From the NCBI GenBank assembly GCA_020249415.1, contig JADCFR010000105.1, positions 1 to 6,812 on the forward strand: 6,812 nt of DNA, read 5' to 3'. Position 1 is the stretch's first letter. Every line of letters starts with the position of its first letter. Positions 1 to 6,812 of this stretch are shown piece after piece. Position numbers and translations under genes: made by a program. Below the pieces are notes generated by a model that was not told where the DNA came from, did no database searches, and was given only the letters and a program-made list of their open reading frames with translations. Source of the DNA: Roseomonas sp. Its GTDB lineage: Bacteria; Pseudomonadota; Alphaproteobacteria; Acetobacterales; Acetobacteraceae.

Positions 1-870
1 AAGGCTGGGCGGCATCCGGTGGTGGAAGCGGCACTCGCCCGTGCGCGCGGCCCGGCCTTTGTGCCCAATGATTGCGATCTATCGGCAGGGCAGCGGCTTT
101 GCCTGCTGACCGGGCCGAATATGGCCGGCAAATCCACGTATTTGAGGCAAAACGCGCTGTTTGTGATTTTGGCGCAGGCCGGGCTTTTCCTGCCCACCGA
201 AGCGGCACGGCTTGGTCTGGTGGATCGGCTTTTCTCCCGCGTGGGTGCGGCGGATGACATTGCCGGCGGGCGTTCCACCTTCATGGTGGAGATGGCCGAA
301 ACGGCGGCGATATTGAACCAGGCCAGCGCGCAATCCCTGGTGGTGTTGGATGAGGTTGGGCGCGGCACCGCCACCTGGGATGGGCTGGCGATTGCGTGGG
401 CGGTGCTGGAAGCTTTGCATGACCGCATCCGTTGCCGCACCATCTTCGCCACGCATTTCCATGAATTGACGTCGCTCGCCGCCAAACTGCCGGAACTGGC
501 GCTGGCCACCATGCAGGTGCGCGAATGGCGCGGGCAGGTGATTTTCCGCCATAGCGTGGGTCCTGGTGCCGCTGAGAAATCCTGGGGCCTGCATGTCGCA
601 AAGCTCGCCGGTGTCCCGCGAGAGGTGCTGCGCCGGGCAGAGGCTGTGCTCGCCTCGCTTGAAGCCCGCGCCAAGGGGCTTGACCCCCTGGCGGAAGAAC
701 TGCCGCTTTTCGCACGCCCCGGCCCTGCCGCCGCGCCATCCCATCCCGCTTTGGAAGCGCTTGCAGGGCTTGATCCCGATACACTCAGCCCGCGAGAAGC
801 GCAGGAGTTTCTCTACCGCATTAAATCACTTTTGGAGACTGTCACACCGCCGCCGGACACGATAATGTGA
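1..870 (+). CDS. mutS: DNA mismatch repair protein MutS, C-terminal ATPase part (5' end outside window)
   Basis: MutS recognises mismatches and recruits MutL in an ATP-dependent way. The frame is open from base 1, where the first residues read KAGRHPVVE, a conserved MutS stretch just before the ATPase domain, so the gene starts upstream and the internal GTG at 19 is not the start. In the 289 visible residues: Walker [10 protein letters not shown] at 38-46, Walker B with acidic pair D117-E118 followed by VGRGT, and FATHFHEL at 149-156 carrying the conserved ATPase histidine. Then come the helical dimerisation region ([14 protein letters not shown]) and a short C-terminal domain ending in [19 protein letters not shown], typical of complete MutS tails. 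ELPLF at 233-237 resembles a degenerate beta-clamp-binding motif. The mismatch-binding, connector and lever domains lie off the window. The TGA stop at 868-870 overlaps the glnD start. Identification is very secure. Confidence 0.98.
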   Translation, partial: KAGRHPVVEAALARARGPAFVPNDCDLSAGQRLCLLTGPNMAGKSTYLRQNALFVILAQAGLFLPTEAARLGLVDRLFSRVGAADDIAGGRSTFMVEMAETAAILNQASAQSLVVLDEVGRGTATWDGLAIAWAVLEALHDRIRCRTIFATHFHELTSLAAKLPELALATMQVREWRGQVIFRHSVGPGAAEKSWGLHVAKLAGVPREVLRRAEAVLASLEARAKGLDPLAEELPLFARPGPAAAPSHPALEALAGLDPDTLSPREAQEFLYRIKSLLETVTPPPDTIM

Positions 871-874
871 CAGT
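838..874 (+). promoter_or_regulatory. 9-bp inverted repeat spanning the mutS stop and glnD start
   Basis: ACTGTCACA at 838-846 and TGTGACAGT at 866-874 are perfect reverse complements separated by 19 nt. In mRNA the right arm would hold the GTG start of glnD (867-869) and the mutS TGA (868-870). The only Shine-Dalgarno-like triplet, GGA at 855-857, would sit in the loop. The alternative ATG start (876-878) lies one base beyond the stem. A ribosome finishing mutS would melt the left arm, so the structure could tie glnD translation to mutS translation. The repeat is seen directly; the regulatory role is inference, and a 9-bp repeat can occur by chance. Confidence 0.4.
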
Positions 875-3671
875 AATGAGTCTGACCAAGACATCCCCCG
901 AAACCGCCCCTGCGCCGCATCGGCGCGGGGCCAAGCACCCTGGCATTGTTTCTGAACAGCCCTTGGTGCTCGGGGATTTGCTGGCGGAATTGCTGCCGGA
1001 AGGCCAGCCCATGCCGCGCGATGCGGCGCTGGCGCTGCTTCGCCGCCATTTGGGCCGCATTCAGGCGCGCGTGCAGGAAGCCTTTGAGGCGCGCGAATTA
1101 TCGGGCCTGGCCGCGGCGCGCTGGTTGGCCGCGCTGACTGATACGCTGATGGTCGGCATTCACCGTTATACCGAGGCGCTGCACCCGCCTGATCGTGGCG
1201 AGAAAGCCCATGCCTTGGTGGCGACCGGCGGTTATGGCCGCGGCGTGCTGGCACCCTTTTCCGATATTGATCTTTTGTTCCTGACCGATAACAGCATGGG
1301 GCCGCGCGGCAGGAAGGCCGTGGAGTTCATGCTCTATCTGCTCTGGGATCTGGGGTTGAAGGTTGGGCATGCCACGCGGTCGCGCAGTGAATGCTTGCAG
1401 GAAGCGAAGCGCGACGCGACCGTGATGACCGCGCTTTTGGATGCGCGGATCGTCGCAGGCGATCCGGCGATTTTCGCCCGCTTTGATGAGGCGTTTCGCG
1501 CCGCGCGGGCGCGCACCGGGCTCAAGCCCTTTCTGGAAGCGAAGCTTGCCGAACGGCAAAAGCGCCATCGCCGTTATGGCGATAGCCCTTATGTGGTTGA
1601 GCCGCATGTCAAGGAAGGGCGCGGCGCGCTGCGCGATCTGCAAACGCTGTATTGGTTGGCGCGCTATGCGTTTAATGTGCAGCGCATGCCGGAACTGGTC
1701 GGGCCGGATAGCCCAGGCGGCGGTTTGCTGACAGCAAGTGAAGCCCGCGCCATTCGGCGCGCCTGGGATTTCTTGTGGACAGTGCGCTTTCATTTGCACC
1801 TGGTCACGGGCCGCGCGGAAGAACGCCTGACATTTGATTTGCAGCCGGTGGTGGGCGCCCGCATGGGCTATACGCGGCGCGGGCTTCAGGATGGCGTTGA
1901 ACGCTTCATGAAGCATTTCTTCCTGACGGTGCGAGACGTGGCGCGTTTCACGCGCATTCTGGAACCGGCCATCATGCGCGCGGCGCTTGGCCGCCCTGCC
2001 GTGCTTCCCGCACCTGACAAGGCTTTGACCGAAGCGGGCTTTGCGCTCGCCGATGGCAAGATCATTGCCGCACCGGGTTTTGATTTCACGGTTGAACCCG
2101 TGCTGATGCTCCGCATTTTTCGGCTGGCGCGTGATCGGGGATTGGAGATCCACCCCCTCGCCTTCCGCGCCATTATTCGCCATGCGCGGCTTCTCGCGCG
2201 GCTGCGCGGTGACCCGGCGGCGAGTACGGAATTCCTCGATATCCTCTCGGGCAGGGATCCGCATATTTGGTTAAGGATGCTGAACGAAGCCGGGCTGATC
2301 GCGGCACTTCTCCCCGATTGGCAGCGCGTGGTCGGGCTGATGCAGTTCGATACCTATCACGTATTCACCGTGGATGAGCATACCATCGAAGCGATTGGTG
2401 TGCTCGGCGCGATGGAACGGGGTGAGCTCACGGAAATCGCCCCGGTTGCCAGCGAATTGATCGGCCAGGTGCAATCCCGCCGCGCACTTTATGTCGCGAT
2501 GCTGCTGCATGATGCCGCCAAGGGGCGCGGCGGTGATCATTCCGAATTGGGCGCGGAATTGGCACTGCATGTCTGCCCAGCCCTTGGCCTGACACCTGAG
2601 GAGACGGAGACCGTTTCCTGGCTCGTGCTGCATCATTTGCTGATCAGCGAAACCGCCTTCCGCCGTGATATCGAAGACCCCAAGACGATCCTGGATATTG
2701 CCGAGATTGTGCAAAGCCCGGAACGGCTTCGGTTGCTTCTGGTGCTGACGGTGGCCGATATGCGCGCGGTCAGCGCCAAGGTCTGGAATGGCTGGAAGGC
2801 GACGCTGCTGCGCGAACTTTATTGGCGTGTTGCGGAAGTGCTGGCGGGGGGGCTTTCCGTGCCGGAGCGCGATGTGCGCGTGGCCCGCGCCAAGGATGCG
2901 GCGGCAAAGCTGCTGGCTGGGCATTCGCGTGCGGCAGTGGATCACTTCCTCGGCCTTGGCTATCCCGGCTATTGGCTTTCCTTTGACCCTGAAACCCATG
3001 CGCGCCACGCGGCGATGATCGAGGAAGCGCGCGCGACCAAGGCGCCGCTCACAGTACAGACACGGGTCTTGGGAAATCGCGCCGTGACGGAAGTCACTGT
3101 CTATTGCACCGACCATCCCGGCCTTTTCAGCAAAATCGCCGGCGCCTTGGCGGTGGGTGGCGCGAGTATTGTTGACGCGCGCATCCATACCATGACGGAT
3201 GGCATGGCACTCGATACCTTCTGGGTGCAGGATTATCAGGGGGGCGCCTTGGATGCGCCGCATCGCCTGGCACGGCTTTCCGTATTGGTGGAGCAGGCGC
3301 TTTCGGGGAGCCTCAGGCTTCGCGATGAAATCCGCAAGCTGAAGCGCGAACCCGCCCGGCTGCGTGCCGTGACCGTGCCGCCGCGGGTGGTGATCGACAA
3401 TCACGCATCCAATACGCATACGGTGATTGAGGTGAATGGCCGGGACCGGCCGGGGCTTTTGCATGATGTGACGGCGGCCATGAGCGATCAGGGCATGCAG
3501 ATTGCCTCAGCCCATATCACCACCTATGGCGTGCGCGCGATTGACGTGTTTTACGTGAAGGATGTTTTTGGGCTGAAGGTTGAAAATGAACGCAAGCTCT
3601 CTGGGCTGCGCGCCGCGCTGGAAGCCGCGCTGGTACCGCCCGAGGCGGAGGTGAAGGTGGCAACACGATGA
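867..3671 (+). CDS. glnD: Bifunctional [protein-PII] uridylyltransferase / uridylyl-removing enzyme
   Basis: GlnD senses cytosolic glutamine. When glutamine is low it uridylylates PII proteins (GlnB/GlnK); when it is high it removes the UMP, which sets glutamine synthetase activity and NtrB/NtrC output. The 934-residue length fits alphaproteobacterial GlnD. Domains in order: a nucleotidyltransferase domain with GGYGRG at 121-126 and the metal-binding pair in SDID (D133, D135); a central helical linker region; an HD hydrolase domain with H498 and H505 (VDEHT) and the HD pair H548-D549 in [17 protein letters not shown]; and two C-terminal ACT domains, about 741-815 ([11 protein letters not shown]) and 852-927 ([13 protein letters not shown]), expected to bind glutamine. 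All key residues are present, so both activities are predicted. The GTG start at 867 overlaps the mutS stop (GTGA); an in-frame ATG at 876 is an alternative that would shorten the protein by 3 residues. Neither has a strong Shine-Dalgarno. The stop overlaps the next gene (ATGA). Confidence 0.98.
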   Translation: MTVMSLTKTSPETAPAPHRRGAKHPGIVSEQPLVLGDLLAELLPEGQPMPRDAALALLRRHLGRIQARVQEAFEARELSGLAAARWLAALTDTLMVGIHRYTEALHPPDRGEKAHALVATGGYGRGVLAPFSDIDLLFLTDNSMGPRGRKAVEFMLYLLWDLGLKVGHATRSRSECLQEAKRDATVMTALLDARIVAGDPAIFARFDEAFRAARARTGLKPFLEAKLAERQKRHRRYGDSPYVVEPHVKEGRGALRDLQTLYWLARYAFNVQRMPELVGPDSPGGGLLTASEARAIRRAWDFLWTVRFHLHLVTGRAEERLTFDLQPVVGARMGYTRRGLQDGVERFMKHFFLTVRDVARFTRILEPAIMRAALGRPAVLPAPDKALTEAGFALADGKIIAAPGFDFTVEPVLMLRIFRLARDRGLEIHPLAFRAIIRHARLLARLRGDPAASTEFLDILSGRDPHIWLRMLNEAGLIAALLPDWQRVVGLMQFDTYHVFTVDEHTIEAIGVLGAMERGELTEIAPVASELIGQVQSRRALYVAMLLHDAAKGRGGDHSELGAELALHVCPALGLTPEETETVSWLVLHHLLISETAFRRDIEDPKTILDIAEIVQSPERLRLLLVLTVADMRAVSAKVWNGWKATLLRELYWRVAEVLAGGLSVPERDVRVARAKDAAAKLLAGHSRAAVDHFLGLGYPGYWLSFDPETHARHAAMIEEARATKAPLTVQTRVLGNRAVTEVTVYCTDHPGLFSKIAGALAVGGASIVDARIHTMTDGMALDTFWVQDYQGGALDAPHRLARLSVLVEQALSGSLRLRDEIRKLKREPARLRAVTVPPRVVIDNHASNTHTVIEVNGRDRPGLLHDVTAAMSDQGMQIASAHITTYGVRAIDVFYVKDVFGLKVENERKLSGLRAALEAALVPPEAEVKVATR
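3655..3660 (+). promoter_or_regulatory. Ribosome binding site for the DUF962 gene, inside glnD
   Basis: AGGTGG ends 7 nt before the ATG at 3668, and a stronger GGAGG lies further back at 3647-3651. Both fall within the last codons of glnD. This supports ATG 3668 as the true start and suggests coupled translation with glnD. Confidence 0.6.
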
Positions 3672-3997
3672 GCGAGGGTTTCAAAAGCTTTGAAGATTTC
3701 TGGCCCTATTACTTGAGCGAGCACGCCAAACCAGCAACGCGCGCACTGCATTTCGCCGGTACCGGTGCTGGGCTTTTCTTGGCTTGCGTCTCGCTGATTT
3801 CGGGCAATTATTGGCTGCTGCTGGTGGCGCTGATATGTGGTTACGGTCCCGCTTGGGTCGGGCATTTTTTTGTTGAGAAAAACCGCCCTGCGACCTTTCG
3901 CCATCCACTTTGGTCGTTGGTCGCGGATTTTCGTATGTTCTTCTTTTTCATCACCGGGCGGCTCGGCAATGAGCTTCGCCGCCTTGGCATTTCATAG
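3668..3997 (+). CDS. DUF962 / Mpo1-like small membrane protein
   Basis: A 109-residue protein that matches the DUF962 (Mpo1-like, yeast YGL010w) family. Recognisable conserved pieces are FEDFWPYYLSEHAKPATRALHFAG near the start in the order F..FW..YL.EH..P..R.LH..GT, then GYGPAWVGHFFVEKNRPATF at 58-77, and HPLWSLVADFRMF at 79-91. Histidines sit at 19, 28, 66 and 79. The yeast member is an Fe-dependent dioxygenase acting in alpha-oxidation of 2-hydroxy fatty acids; whether bacterial members do this is not established to my knowledge. Two hydrophobic segments (about 27-44 and 47-64) and a third near 88-97 suggest an inner-membrane protein. The ATG overlaps the glnD stop (ATGA) and has a good ribosome binding site, so it is probably the last gene of the mutS-glnD transcript. 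Its TAG lies 2 nt from the convergent permease stop. The family call is firm; the function is open. Confidence 0.9.
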   Translation: MSEGFKSFEDFWPYYLSEHAKPATRALHFAGTGAGLFLACVSLISGNYWLLLVALICGYGPAWVGHFFVEKNRPATFRHPLWSLVADFRMFFFFITGRLGNELRRLGIS

Positions 3998-3999
3998 CT

Positions 4000-4914
4000 T
4001 CAACCCTTCACATCCATCGCCTGCCGCAGCCCATCACTCACGAGGTTGAAGCAGATGGAGGTCACGAAAATGCACACCCCCGGCAGTACGGCGATCCAAG
4101 GCTGCACGTAAATTGCGGTGCGCAGCGTATTCAGCATCAGCCCCCATTCGGGTTCCGGTGGCTTGGTGCCAAGCCCCAGGAAGGAAAGGCCAGAGGCCAA
4201 AATCATCGAAACGCTGATCAGCGATGTCGCATAGACAAAGATCGGCCCCAGCACATTGCCCAGCACATGCACGCGCACAATAGTGAAGCCATTGGCGCCT
4301 GAGGCGCGCGCCGCGTCCACGAAATCCAGATTGCGCACGCCAGTGGTGACGGTTTCCGCCACGCGAATAATGGGCGGGATGAACACCAGCGTCAGTGCCA
4401 GAATGGCATTCATGATGCCCGCGCCCAGCGCACCGGAAATTGCCACCGCCAGCAGCACGGATGGGAAGGCGTAGAACACATCCGTCACGCGCATGATCGC
4501 CATATTGGTTTTGCCGCCGACATAACCCGCCAGCACACCGAGTACCGTGCCAATGACGAAAGCGAGTGCCACCGGGGTGATGCCCATGAACCAGGAAAGC
4601 CGCCCGCCATAAAGCAGGCGCGTCAGCATATCGCGCCCAAGCTCATCCGTGCCCAGAATGTAACCCGGCGTGCCAATGGGCCGCAGGCGGCGGATCATGC
4701 TGCCCTGATAGGGATCATGCGGCGCGATCAGTGGCGCGAACACGATTGCCAGCAGCATCAGCAGCAGGACCGAGGCACAAAAGATCGTCACCGGATCACG
4801 CCGTACGCGCTTCCAGACGCCAGCCCAATAGCCGGTGGAACGCTCCGGCGCCTGCCGCGCCTGGACAGCGAGTTCGGCTTCCGCCGCGGATGGGGTGGAT
4901 GCGCTATTGGACAT
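4000..4914 (-). CDS. ABC transporter permease, DppC/OppC type
   Basis: One of two inner-membrane permease subunits of a peptide/nickel-class (Dpp/Opp) ABC importer. It has 304 residues from the ATG at 4912-4914, normal for DppC. The N-terminal tail of about 40 residues is cytoplasmic and polar. A first membrane helix follows near 42-63, ending in the family's FAPLIAPHDP. Next come GTDELGRDMLTRLLYGGR at 88-105, the hallmark DppC segment, further helices, and the EAA-type ATPase-contact loop around 198-220 (DAARASGANG, then VHVLGN). LSFLGLGTKPPEPEWG and the closing SDGLRQAMD are also typical. I chose the ATG, 4 nt after the stop of the upstream permease, over a TTG at 4944 inside that gene; a weak GGA lies 9 nt before the ATG. 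The two permeases are surely co-translated. Substrate cannot be told from the sequence; peptides, nickel chelates, opines or other small solutes are all possible. Confidence 0.95.
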   Translation of the reverse strand: MSNSASTPSAAEAELAVQARQAPERSTGYWAGVWKRVRRDPVTIFCASVLLLMLLAIVFAPLIAPHDPYQGSMIRRLRPIGTPGYILGTDELGRDMLTRLLYGGRLSWFMGITPVALAFVIGTVLGVLAGYVGGKTNMAIMRVTDVFYAFPSVLLAVAISGALGAGIMNAILALTLVFIPPIIRVAETVTTGVRNLDFVDAARASGANGFTIVRVHVLGNVLGPIFVYATSLISVSMILASGLSFLGLGTKPPEPEWGLMLNTLRTAIYVQPWIAVLPGVCIFVTSICFNLVSDGLRQAMDVKG

Positions 4915-4918
4915 GGCG

Positions 4919-5872
4919 TCAATTCCGCTTGATGCGCGGATCAAGCGCGGTTTGCATCAGATCCACCAGAAGATTGAGCGCAACAAAGAACATGGCCAGC
5001 ACCAGAATGGTGCCTTGCAGCACCGGCAAATCGCGCTGGAAAATCGCGTTGTTCAGCAACAACCCCGTGCCTGGCCAGGAAAACACAGTCTCGACCAGGA
5101 TCGAACCGCCCATCAGATAGCCAAGCTGCAAGCCCATCACCGCCAGCGCGGTCGGCGCGGCATTCTTCACCACATGCAAAAAGACACCGCCGCGCGTGAG
5201 CCCCTTGCCGCGCAACGCGGTGACAAATTCCTGGTTCATGATCTCGGCCACGATGCCGCGCACGGTGCGCGTCACAATCCCCATGGGAATGACAGAAAGG
5301 GTCACGGTCGGCAGGATCAGGTGCTTTATATGCTCCCAATCCCAGACCCAATCGGAAGACCCGCCCGGCCCCGCGCCCATGGCCGGCAGCCAATTCAACT
5401 GCACGGAGAAAATCACCACCATCACCATGCCAAGCCAGTAATGCGGCACGGAAACGCCACCAACTGCAATCGTCACCGCCACGCGATCCAGCCAGGACCC
5501 GCGGAAGGTGCCGGCAAGCCCACCCAGGACACAGCCCAGAATGAAGCCAAGGATGGAGGCAGAGGCCGCCAGCATCAGCGTATTGCCAATCGCGCTTGAA
5601 AGGTCAGACCAAACCGGGCGACCAGATGCGAGTGATCGGCCCAAATCCCCTTGCACCACCTTCATCAGCCAAAGCCCGAATTGCACGGGCAGCGGCTTAT
5701 CCAACCCGTAATCGCGCCGCACCTGTTCCACCACATCGCCCGGCGCATCGGGCGGCACAATGGCATTGATGGGATCACCGGGGGCGATCTGCACCAGCAT
5801 GAAGCAGACAAAGCCGACCGCGAGTGCAATCGGGATGCCATAGGCGATGCGACGGATCAGGTAGAAGAACAT
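4919..5872 (-). CDS. ABC transporter permease, DppB/OppB type
   Basis: The partner permease of the Dpp/Opp-class importer, 317 residues, a usual length. It opens with MFFYLIRRIAYGIPIALAVG, the classic DppB start with the first membrane helix at about 9-30, followed by QIAPGDP. Periplasmic-side family marks are YGLDKPLPVQ at 55-64 and GDLGRS at 75-80. Membrane helices follow near 100-122, 133-157, 185-205, 243-263 and 285-308. The ATPase-contact EAA loop is at about 216-238 (FVTALRGKGL), and ETVFSWPGTG at 261-270 is strongly conserved in DppB proteins. The start is supported by GGAGAG at 5876-5881, 3 nt before the ATG. The gene lies 49 nt after the solute-binding protein gene and 4 nt before the DppC-like gene, all on one strand, so the three form one transport operon. 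No missing motif was noticed. Confidence 0.96.
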   Translation of the reverse strand: MFFYLIRRIAYGIPIALAVGFVCFMLVQIAPGDPINAIVPPDAPGDVVEQVRRDYGLDKPLPVQFGLWLMKVVQGDLGRSLASGRPVWSDLSSAIGNTLMLAASASILGFILGCVLGGLAGTFRGSWLDRVAVTIAVGGVSVPHYWLGMVMVVIFSVQLNWLPAMGAGPGGSSDWVWDWEHIKHLILPTVTLSVIPMGIVTRTVRGIVAEIMNQEFVTALRGKGLTRGGVFLHVVKNAAPTALAVMGLQLGYLMGGSILVETVFSWPGTGLLLNNAIFQRDLPVLQGTILVLAMFFVALNLLVDLMQTALDPRIKRN

Positions 5873-5875
5873 TGT

Positions 5876-5881
5876 CTCTCC
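5876..5881 (-). promoter_or_regulatory. Ribosome binding site of the DppB-like gene
   Basis: On the minus strand GGAGAG is followed by ACA and the ATG at 5870-5872 (GGAG itself is 5 nt from the ATG). It begins 4 nt after the base of the hairpin at 5886-5915, so the folded stem would lie within or against the footprint of an initiating ribosome. Confidence 0.65.
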
Positions 5882-5885
5882 GGCA

Positions 5886-5915
5886 ATCGCCGGGCGGGAG
5901 TGGCCGCCCGGCGAT
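5886..5915 (-). promoter_or_regulatory. Perfect 12-bp GC-rich hairpin between binding-protein and permease genes
   Basis: ATCGCCGGGCGG at 5886-5897 and CCGCCCGGCGAT at 5904-5915 are perfect reverse complements with a 6-nt loop (GAGTGG on the + strand). Ten of the 12 pairs are G-C. The hairpin begins 6 nt after the TAA of the binding-protein gene and ends 4 nt before the ribosome binding site of the permease gene. No run of T follows in the direction of transcription, so it does not look like a full intrinsic terminator. In binding-protein operons such intercistronic hairpins often protect the upstream mRNA from 3' exonucleases and lower permease expression. That role is inferred here. Confidence 0.7.
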
Positions 5916-5921
5916 CAGGGG

Positions 5922-6812
5922 TTACTGAATGAAGGGCAGGCGCAGATCCACAAACCAGCTCTGCGGCTGCACATAGCCACGCACGCGCGGGCTCATGGCA
6001 CGCGGTGACACGTCATGCGCAATCCAGATGAACAGCGCCTCATCCACGCCGGCGGCATGCAGGCGGGCGAGTGCTGCATCACGCGCGGCGGGTTCGAAAG
6101 CGTTGCGCGCTTCGGCGATCATTGCGTCAAAGCGCGGATCGTTGAAGAAGCCCCAATTATTGGACACCGGCGGCGCCATTTTCGAATCCCAGAAGCGCAC
6201 CATGGCAAAGAAGGGGTCCATGGCCGCGAAGGAGACATTGGTGGCATGCGCCCCACGCGCCGAGGCATGGGTGCAGCCCTGGCGCCAATTGGCGAACAAG
6301 GTGTTCCATTCCACGACATCGAATTCGACATTCACGCCAATTTGCTTGAGATCCTGTTGCAGGAACTCATTCATCGGCAGCGGCTGCATCTGGCCCGAAC
6401 CGGAAGCCGAGATTTGCACCTTGAGCGTCAAGGGACGCTGGGCCGTATAGCCCGCTTCCGCGAGCAGGCGGCGCGCCTCGGCCTTGTCGGTGCGGATATT
6501 GAAGCTTGGATTGCCGAACCAGGGATGGCCACGCGGCACGGTGCCGACGGGGATGGACATCATGCCCCCCAGCAGGGTGCGCAGCCCTTCGCGGTCAATG
6601 CCAAGATTGATGGCGCGACGCACGCGCACATCGCGCAAGGGCGAGCCTTCCGCGAAGCAGGGCTGCCAGGGCCAGACATGCGGCTGCGCATTGCTGGTGA
6701 TCACCATGCCGCGCTGGCGCAGCTGCGGAATGGCATCCGGCGCCGGTGCCTCGATCCAATCCACCTGGTTGGACAGCAGCGCGGCGGTGCGCGCATTGGC
6801 TTCCGGGATCGG
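5922..6812 (-). CDS. ABC transporter family 5 solute-binding protein, C-terminal part (5' end outside window)
   Basis: Periplasmic binding protein of the peptide/nickel class (SBP_bac_5), which captures the ligand and hands it to the DppB/DppC-like permeases encoded next. The frame is open to the right edge, so the 296 visible residues are the C-terminal half or a little more of a protein usually about 500 residues long; signal peptide and first lobe are missing. Visible family marks, numbered from the window edge: LLSNQVDWIEAP at 13-24; RDVRVRRAINLGIDREGL at 60-77, the conserved VR.A...AIDR segment; TDKAEARRLLAEAGY at 108-122; the DLKQIGVNVEF stretch at 154-164; and a C-terminal lobe with MDPFFAMVRFWDSK and NDPRFDAMIAEAR. 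It ends LRLPFIQ with TAA at 5922-5924. An internal GTG at 6762-6764 is not the start. Ligand specificity is not predictable; the MDPFFAMVRF type is one I associate with Roseomonas-like bacteria (from memory). Confidence 0.95.
   Translation of the reverse strand, partial: PIPEANARTAALLSNQVDWIEAPAPDAIPQLRQRGMVITSNAQPHVWPWQPCFAEGSPLRDVRVRRAINLGIDREGLRTLLGGMMSIPVGTVPRGHPWFGNPSFNIRTDKAEARRLLAEAGYTAQRPLTLKVQISASGSGQMQPLPMNEFLQQDLKQIGVNVEFDVVEWNTLFANWRQGCTHASARGAHATNVSFAAMDPFFAMVRFWDSKMAPPVSNNWGFFNDPRFDAMIAEARNAFEPAARDAALARLHAAGVDEALFIWIAHDVSPRAMSPRVRGYVQPQSWFVDLRLPFIQ

Noticed and set aside
79..784. Antisense open frames opposite mutS
   Set aside because: They lie wholly within the certain mutS coding sequence, have biased composition and no known motif.
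840..872. TGTCACA...TGTGACA as a CRP/FNR-type operator
   Set aside because: The half-sites are in the reverse order and 19 nt apart, not TGTGA-N6-TCACA. An RNA hairpin explains it better.
1098..3464. Two long antisense open frames (1098-2264 and 2271-3464, minus strand) covering most of glnD in the same frame
   Set aside because: The translations are rich in H, Q, R and P with no recognisable domain. This is the usual shadow of a GC-rich gene with strong third-position bias, and glnD on the other strand is certain.
3957..3983. GGCGGC/GCCGCC stem near the convergent junction as a bidirectional terminator
   Set aside because: Only 6 bp with a 15-nt loop, inside the DUF962 coding region, and no T-run follows on either strand.
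4912..4944. TTG at 4942-4944 as the start of the DppC-like permease
   Set aside because: It would extend the gene into the upstream permease by about 9 codons with no family support; the ATG at 4912-4914 fits the usual 4-nt operon spacing.
4835..5599. A + strand 254-codon frame containing five consecutive histidines (5414-5428), resembling a metal-binding protein
   Set aside because: It is antisense to the DppB-like permease; the histidine run is the complement of the hydrophobic GMVMVV helix codons.
5995..6450. A + strand 151-codon frame opposite the solute-binding protein gene
   Set aside because: Shadow frame, with no recognisable family and no ribosome binding site that I could support.

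Overview
The window is GC-rich (roughly 60% or a little more, judged by eye), with strong G/C preference at third codon positions and very tight gene packing. The proteins are of alphaproteobacterial type. The mutS-glnD neighbourhood, together with a family 5 solute-binding protein of the kind expanded in Acetobacteraceae/Rhodospirillales (Roseomonas-like bacteria), makes that group my best guess. This is inferred from family resemblance, not from a search.

Left half, + strand (1-3997): a three-gene housekeeping cluster. It starts with the 3' part of mutS (mismatch repair ATPase, cut by the left edge). Next is a complete glnD (PII uridylyltransferase / uridylyl-removing enzyme, the glutamine sensor of nitrogen control). 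The last gene is a 109-residue DUF962/Mpo1-like membrane protein. Both junctions overlap: GTGA between mutS and glnD, ATGA between glnD and the DUF962 gene. This suggests one transcript with translational coupling. A 9-bp perfect inverted repeat spans the mutS stop and the glnD start.

Right half, - strand (4000-6812): part of an ABC importer operon of the peptide/nickel (Dpp/Opp) class, read right to left. The order is a solute-binding protein (N-terminal part beyond the right edge), a 49-nt gap with a perfect 12-bp GC-rich hairpin, a DppB-like permease, and a DppC-like permease. The two permeases would form the membrane channel and the binding protein would deliver the ligand. No ATPase gene is visible.

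The two clusters converge with only 2 nt between their stop codons. No gene-free stretch exceeds 300 bases; the longest is the 49-nt gap. I saw no tRNA, rRNA, CRISPR array, insertion sequence, attachment site or origin. The window looks like ordinary chromosomal core plus a common transporter, and I do not see a clearly new system. The points worth a second look are the two hairpins at translation starts, the terminator-less convergent junction, and the coupling of glnD to a DUF962 gene.
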